A DNA stretch of 64,000 bases from an uncultured Sphaerochaeta sp. (GTDB lineage Bacteria > Spirochaetota > Spirochaetia > Sphaerochaetales > Sphaerochaetaceae). The stretch is taken from the NCBI RefSeq assembly GCF_963677315.1, contig NZ_OY781939.1:2666001-2730000 (forward strand). The letters run 5' to 3'. Position 1 is the first letter of the stretch, and each line of letters starts with the position of its first letter. Shown here piece by piece: positions 59,865 through 64,000 of the stretch. The notes under the pieces are model-generated. The model ran no database searches and was not told where the DNA came from. It was given only the letters and a program-made list of their open reading frames with translations. Made by a program: the position numbers and the translations under genes.

Positions 59865-60788
59865 ATGAATAATGGCATTGCAGATGGTGTTTGGCCAGTA
59901 ATGATAACACCTTTCACCGAAAATAATACCATTGATTATGATGGCGTATTGGAATTATTACACTGGTATGACAGTCAGAATGTAAGTGGTATTTTTGCGG
60001 TTTGCCAATCGAGTGAAATGTTTTTTCTCACTTGGGAAGAGCGTTTGGAACTCATCACATTTATTCGGAAAAATCTCCCTAGTAAACTCGGTCTCATTGC
60101 TTCAGGACATGTTGAAAAAGATCTCCAGGAGCAGATTAGACAGGCTAATAGGTTTATCGAAACTGGTATCGATTCCTATGTCTTCATTTCGAATCAGTTT
60201 GCATCTCAGGATGAAGGTGATGATGTCGCGAAAAAACGGATTGAAACCTTATTATCCAATATTGATGGAAACAGCTTTGGTGTTTATGAGTGCCCCTATC
60301 CCTACAAGCGTCTGTTGACACCAGAACTGCTTTCATGGTGTGCAAAGACAGAGAAGTTTGGGTTTCTCAAGGATACTTGTTGCAACCTGTCTGAATTGAA
60401 AGCAAAGATTAAGGCAGTTGAGGGAACCCCTCTCAAGATATATAACGCAAATGCTGCCACGCTGCTGGAAAGCTTAAAGATGGGAGCCGCTGGATACAGT
60501 GGTGTCATGGCAAACTTCCATGCTGGGCTCTATGTATGGCTTTGTGCAAATTATGCCAAACAGAAAGAAACAGCTTCACAAGTGCAAGATCTATTGGGTA
60601 TGGCCAGTATCGTTGAGTGCCAGTACTATCCGGTGAATGCCAAATATCATTGCCAATTGGAAGGGCTTGATCTCAATCTTTTCAGTCGTGTGCAGGATTT
60701 TACCCAGTTTACCTCCAGCAGGAGGCTTGAAGTCGAACAGCTTAGAAGAACGGTCAACCTATTTGAGACTCTTGTATTAGGAAAATGA
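59865..60788 (+). CDS. Dihydrodipicolinate-synthase/N-acetylneuraminate-lyase family aldolase
   Basis: A 307-residue (beta/alpha)8 class I aldolase. The Schiff-base Lys is in FGFLKDTCCN (about residue 168), the catalytic Tyr in YECPYPYKRLL (about 140), and the N-terminus VWPVMITPFTENNTIDYDG is typical. The GxxGE motif reads CQSSEM, differing from the GTTGE of lysine-pathway DapA, so a catabolic role on a 2-keto-3-deoxy sugar acid or related compound is more likely. Operon context with a TRAP importer supports catabolism. ATG 59865 follows GAAGGGAG. Confidence 0.85.
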   Translation: MNNGIADGVWPVMITPFTENNTIDYDGVLELLHWYDSQNVSGIFAVCQSSEMFFLTWEERLELITFIRKNLPSKLGLIASGHVEKDLQEQIRQANRFIETGIDSYVFISNQFASQDEGDDVAKKRIETLLSNIDGNSFGVYECPYPYKRLLTPELLSWCAKTEKFGFLKDTCCNLSELKAKIKAVEGTPLKIYNANAATLLESLKMGAAGYSGVMANFHAGLYVWLCANYAKQKETASQVQDLLGMASIVECQYYPVNAKYHCQLEGLDLNLFSRVQDFTQFTSSRRLEVEQLRRTVNLFETLVLGK

Positions 60789-60832
60789 TTTTCATAAGAA
60801 AATAAGAAAATTGTATTAAAAAGGAGAATTTT

Positions 60833-61840
60833 ATGAAGCGTTTTACAACTATCTTACTTGTTCTATTGATGGTAAGCGTGTCTGCATGGGCTGCAGGATC
60901 CAAAGAGAGTGCTGAGAAACCAGTTGAGTTGATTTTCACTTCGATTTCAGTTTCGGGAGACTCTCATACAGAAGCCATGTATGTCTTTGCTGATAAGGTC
61001 AAAGAATTGACCAATGGTAGTGTTGAAGTAAAAGTGTATGATAATGGAACCCTTTTCTCTTCTGAGAATGAGTTCGATGCACTTGTAAGTGGAGAGGCCG
61101 ATATTGCGTATCTTTCGTTCCCCACCATTGCAACCCAGATTCCTTCATTCAGTATGTTCGGTTCTGGTTATTTCTTCAGCTCCTATGAGCACATGACTGC
61201 TACGCTTAATGGTAGTATTGCAGATGAACATATCTGGCCAAAAGTACGTGAAGTCATTAATGTCCAGCCCCTGGGAAGCCTCTATCTTGGTAGCCGTGTA
61301 ATCAATACCCGTAATAGGGCTATCAACAGCTATGCTGATATGGAAGGACTTCTTCTTCGCATGCCAAACTCTGAATCCTGGTTGTTCCTTGGTGAGGCGC
61401 TCGGTGCTAATCCTACTCCACTTTCTTTCAGTGAATTGTATTCGGCATTGCAGACCGGTGCAGTGGACGGACAGGATAATCCCCTGCCAACAGTAGAAAG
61501 TGCAAAATTCTATGAAGTAACCAAGTATCTTGCTCTTACAAACCATGTTATTGACTCTGTCACTCCTTGTGTGAATTTGGACAAATGGAATTCCATGACA
61601 AAAGAGCAGCAGGAGGCTGTACAGGAAGCAATGACCATTGCTATCGAATACAACGACAAGACAAGGCTTGAGGCTGAAGCTAGTTTGGTGGAGTTCTTTG
61701 AGGGAGAGGGCCTGACAGTGACTACTCCAGACATCAACGAATTCAGGGAAAACGTCCAAGCAGCATATGCTGCCAATACCAAGATGGTTTCTAGCTGGGA
61801 CATGGATTTGTATAAACAAGTCCAGAGCCTTGCGAAGTAG
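60833..61840 (+). CDS. TRAP transporter substrate-binding subunit (DctP type)
   Basis: A 335-residue periplasmic DctP protein. Signal peptide MKRFTTILLVLLMVSVSAWA, then AGSKESAEKP. The binding domain has DSHTEAMYVFADKVKELTNG and the conserved Arg of RMPNSESWL that binds a substrate carboxylate; ALQTGAVDGQDNPLPTV is the family signature. The ligand is therefore probably an organic or sugar acid. ATG 60833 follows AAAAGGAG. A stem-loop separates it from the permease genes. Confidence 0.92.
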   Translation: MKRFTTILLVLLMVSVSAWAAGSKESAEKPVELIFTSISVSGDSHTEAMYVFADKVKELTNGSVEVKVYDNGTLFSSENEFDALVSGEADIAYLSFPTIATQIPSFSMFGSGYFFSSYEHMTATLNGSIADEHIWPKVREVINVQPLGSLYLGSRVINTRNRAINSYADMEGLLLRMPNSESWLFLGEALGANPTPLSFSELYSALQTGAVDGQDNPLPTVESAKFYEVTKYLALTNHVIDSVTPCVNLDKWNSMTKEQQEAVQEAMTIAIEYNDKTRLEAEASLVEFFEGEGLTVTTPDINEFRENVQAAYAANTKMVSSWDMDLYKQVQSLAK

Positions 61841-61867
61841 AACCAAACAGGTACCCTAGTATACTAT

Positions 61868-61906
61868 TGTTTTCCTAAAGATTCTTGCTGGATCTTTAGG
61901 AAAACA
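61868..61906 (+). other. Stem-loop between TRAP binding-protein and permease genes
   Basis: A perfect 15-bp stem (TGTTTTCCTAAAGAT pairing with ATCTTTAGGAAAACA) with a 9-base loop, 27 bases after the DctP stop. It parallels the stem after the ABC binding protein at 44254 and probably uncouples binding-protein mRNA levels from permease levels. Confidence 0.7.
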
Positions 61907-61933
61907 TACATATCACAATAGGAACGGTATAAT

Positions 61934-62431
61934 ATGCAACGATTACATGCTTTAGGAAAGAAATTGATTTATGTGTTCGATACGTTGATACCTAACGTAA
62001 CGTTCATCATTATTTTTCTAACATTCATGCTCACCATAATAAGTCGGTATATTCTAAAAACCCCAGTAACTTGGAGTTATGAAGTGAGTATTCTTGCGTA
62101 TATGTGGACAATGTTTTTTGGAGTAGGTAAAGCACTGCAACAGAAAGAGCATGTAGTATTCTCTCTTCTCTACGATCATGTAAGTCCTCGCAAGCAGTTG
62201 ATTTTTGATATTCTTTCAAATCTACTCATAGTCCTGCTGATCGGAATTGCTTTGGTTCCTTCAGTCAATTCACTACTTCAGAAAAAAATGATTACTGGTG
62301 TTCTGAAAATTCCCTATACTGTTGCATTCGCCCCACTCATTTATATGTTCGTTAATGTCATGATCAGAAGCATTATTGAGTTGCGTGTGTATGTGAATGA
62401 GCTGATACGTATGATGAGGAATCCAAAATGA
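61934..62431 (+). CDS. TRAP transporter small permease (DctQ type)
   Basis: A 165-residue inner-membrane protein with four predicted helices and the family segment TWSYEVSILAYMWTMFFGVG followed by Lys/Gln-rich loop ALQQKEHVVF. It forms the membrane part with the next gene. ATG 61934 follows AGGA. Its stop overlaps the DctM start (ATGA). Confidence 0.9.
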   Translation: MQRLHALGKKLIYVFDTLIPNVTFIIIFLTFMLTIISRYILKTPVTWSYEVSILAYMWTMFFGVGKALQQKEHVVFSLLYDHVSPRKQLIFDILSNLLIVLLIGIALVPSVNSLLQKKMITGVLKIPYTVAFAPLIYMFVNVMIRSIIELRVYVNELIRMMRNPK

Positions 62432-63708
62432 ATATAATACTCCTGCTATTTCTTGTTCTCGCTATTTGCTTCCTCATTCGTATGCCTGTTTCCTTTGCTA
62501 TGCTTATTGCCTCGATTTCATATTTTGTAATGAGTGGCAGAAACATGGAACAAGTGCTTTCAGTTCTCACGGGTAATATGTATTCCAATTACACAATGCT
62601 GGCAGCGCCTCTCTTTATATTCATGGCCAATGTAATGAATGAAGGAGAGATTACCGATAAGCTTTTCAGATTCTGCAATGGTCTCTTTGGACGTATGCGC
62701 GGTGGTACAGCCCAGGTCAATGTTGCGGCATCCTTGATTTTTTCTGGTATGACCGGAAGTGCAATTGCAGATGCTTCTGGTATTGGTCTGATGGAAATAG
62801 AGCAGATGAAGAAAGAGGGATATGACACTGAGTTCAGTTGTGCTCTTACTGCTGCTTCTGCTACTGTTGGACCAATTTTTCCTCCATCCATACCTATGGT
62901 CATCTATGCAATGATCTCTGGAGCATCAATAGGAAAGCTTTTCATGGGTGGCATGATTCCTGGTCTCATTCTTTCTCTCTTGCTCGGTATCTATGTTGCT
63001 GTTATCTCCTTTAAGAGGAAATATCCTCGTGGGGAGCAGATGGCATTCAAAATGTTTTTGAGGGTCACTCTTGAGGCTTTTCCTGCACTTTTTACCGTGA
63101 TATTGTTGCTTGGAGGTATTTACCTTGGTGTTGTGACTCCAACAGAAGCTGGTGCTCTTTCTTCTGCATATGCAATACTCATCTCAATACTCATCTATCA
63201 CAACCTAGGGCCTAAGAAGATGTGGAGGATCATAAAGAAAAGTGCGGCTAATACTGCTACCTTGGCATTGCTGGCAGGTTCTTCGATGTTGTTCTCCTAC
63301 ATTATATCTCTGGAACAAGTCCCAAGGGTTATTGCAGCTTTTGTTATGGGACTTACAGAGAATAAATATATCTTCCTGTTTATTGTCAATATTGTGTTCC
63401 TGCTGCTTGGTTGTGTGCTTGATGTCAGCACCATCCAGTTGGTTTTCGTCCCAATGGTACTCCCTTTGGTAAATGCCTTTGGCATTGATTTGGTTCATTT
63501 TGGCGTTGTCATCTGTTTGAATATGATGATTGGACTCTCTACACCACCCTTTGGAATGCTGTTGTTTATAGTCTCAGGCCTAGGAAAGGCAAAGATAAGT
63601 GGGGTAATACGAGAAATAATCCCAATGATAGCTGTCATGATAGCACTCTTGTTTGCTATTACTTACATCCCAGACATTGTAATGTGGATTCCCAATAATC
63701 TCATGTAA
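62428..63708 (+). CDS. TRAP transporter large permease (DctM type)
   Basis: A 426-residue inner-membrane protein with about 12 helices. Family motifs are MLAAPLFIFMANVMNEG, SGMTGSAIADASGIGLMEI, GPIFPPSIPMVIYA and LNMMIGLSTPPFGMLLF. It catalyses sodium-driven import together with DctP and DctQ. Full length and intact. It ends the operon, followed by an intrinsic terminator. Confidence 0.94.
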   Translation: MNIILLLFLVLAICFLIRMPVSFAMLIASISYFVMSGRNMEQVLSVLTGNMYSNYTMLAAPLFIFMANVMNEGEITDKLFRFCNGLFGRMRGGTAQVNVAASLIFSGMTGSAIADASGIGLMEIEQMKKEGYDTEFSCALTAASATVGPIFPPSIPMVIYAMISGASIGKLFMGGMIPGLILSLLLGIYVAVISFKRKYPRGEQMAFKMFLRVTLEAFPALFTVILLLGGIYLGVVTPTEAGALSSAYAILISILIYHNLGPKKMWRIIKKSAANTATLALLAGSSMLFSYIISLEQVPRVIAAFVMGLTENKYIFLFIVNIVFLLLGCVLDVSTIQLVFVPMVLPLVNAFGIDLVHFGVVICLNMMIGLSTPPFGMLLFIVSGLGKAKISGVIREIIPMIAVMIALLFAITYIPDIVMWIPNNLM

Positions 63709-63792
63709 GATGAGTAATAATCCCATGAAGTAGCCTTAGCATTCAACTACATACCTACTGTAGGAAAAGTGCTGAGTAATGAATGCTCAGAC

Positions 63793-63840
63793 GACCCAAC
63801 ACCCCTCCATTATTTACTGGGAAACGTGTTGGGTCTTTTG
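63793..63840 (+). terminator. Intrinsic terminator after the TRAP operon
   Basis: GACCCAACAC (63793-63802) pairs perfectly with GTGTTGGGTC (63826-63835), followed by TTTTG. It lies 85 bases after the DctM stop. Confidence 0.8.
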
Positions 63841-63969
63841 TTATGAATCATGAATAAGAGAAATTGATTACATAACTGAAATTGGGTTGTATGCATTGGA
63901 TATTTCTGCCTGATCGAATCTCGCCTCAGCTCGTGTCAGTCACTTGATTAGATAGAGGAAGGTGCTGAT

Positions 63970-64000
63970 ATGTTGAATAAGGGGAGCGCACATTGCTCTA
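63970..64000 (+). CDS. Possible 5' end of a gene cut by the window edge
   Basis: ATG 63970 is preceded by AGGAAGG with 7 bases between. Only 10 codons are visible (MLNKGSAHCS), too few to identify a product. Confidence 0.25.
   Translation, partial: MLNKGSAHCS

Overview
The window looks like a chromosomal segment of a free-living, fermentative spirochete, most likely of the Sphaerochaeta/Treponema type. The support is moderate base composition, many lipoproteins with spirochete-style lipoboxes, GTP-type phosphoenolpyruvate carboxykinase, solute-binding proteins whose mature ends read like GASEA/GSKES, and dense two-component and cyclic-di-GMP genes. The genus is an inference. No tRNA, rRNA or CRISPR array was seen.

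Layout. 1-2.8 kb: the end of an FGGY sugar kinase, a 2-hydroxyacid dehydrogenase, a decayed ISL3-type transposase and a membrane-anchored alpha/beta hydrolase. 2.8-12.3 kb: a leftward block with an RND efflux system (adaptor, pump, TolC-like channel), an HD-GYP response regulator and a hybrid histidine kinase with a periplasmic solute-binding sensor. 12.3-15.2 kb: a second 2-hydroxyacid dehydrogenase, a membrane diguanylate cyclase and an unknown protein. 15.2-25.7 kb: a surface-protein island. A MalT-like LuxR regulator lies between a leftward outer-membrane-protein/lipoprotein pair and a rightward operon of four modular paralogous lipoproteins; nearly identical 16-bp palindromes flank the regulator gene. 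26.2-28.1 kb: pckG. 28-37 kb: assorted lipoproteins, an NlpC/P60 hydrolase, a methyltransferase, an AlbA_2/Schlafen-type ATPase preceded by a helically phased operator array, and toxin-antitoxin relics.

37.4-48.4 kb: a LacI repressor divergent from a ten-gene sugar operon. It encodes an HldE-like PfkB kinase fused to a HAD phosphatase, a deoxyhypusine-synthase-like protein, an AGE-family epimerase, a three-part ABC importer, a ROK kinase with a damaged zinc motif, a GmhA-like SIS isomerase and a metallo-beta-lactamase-fold hydrolase. Enzymes resembling the ADP-heptose pathway sit here with an importer, which suggests uptake and catabolism of an unusual sugar. 48.5-52.6 kb: a solitary ribbon-helix-helix antitoxin beside an 11-codon toxin relic, a SulP transporter, an AAA_14 ATPase preceded by three 17-bp palindromes at an exact 31-bp period, and a broken lipoprotein gene. 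53.1-58.7 kb: two overlapping GH38 alpha-mannosidases. A perfect LacI-type operator upstream resembles the operator of the sugar operon, so the two loci may share a regulon. 58.8-63.7 kb: an AraC regulator divergent from a dihydrodipicolinate-synthase-family aldolase and a TRAP transporter.

The two strongest candidates for undescribed biology are the heptose-like sugar operon with its mannosidase satellite, and the LuxR-controlled modular lipoprotein island. The two phased operator arrays in front of unrelated ATPase genes are the clearest unexplained DNA patterns. All functional statements come from motif recognition; no database search was run.
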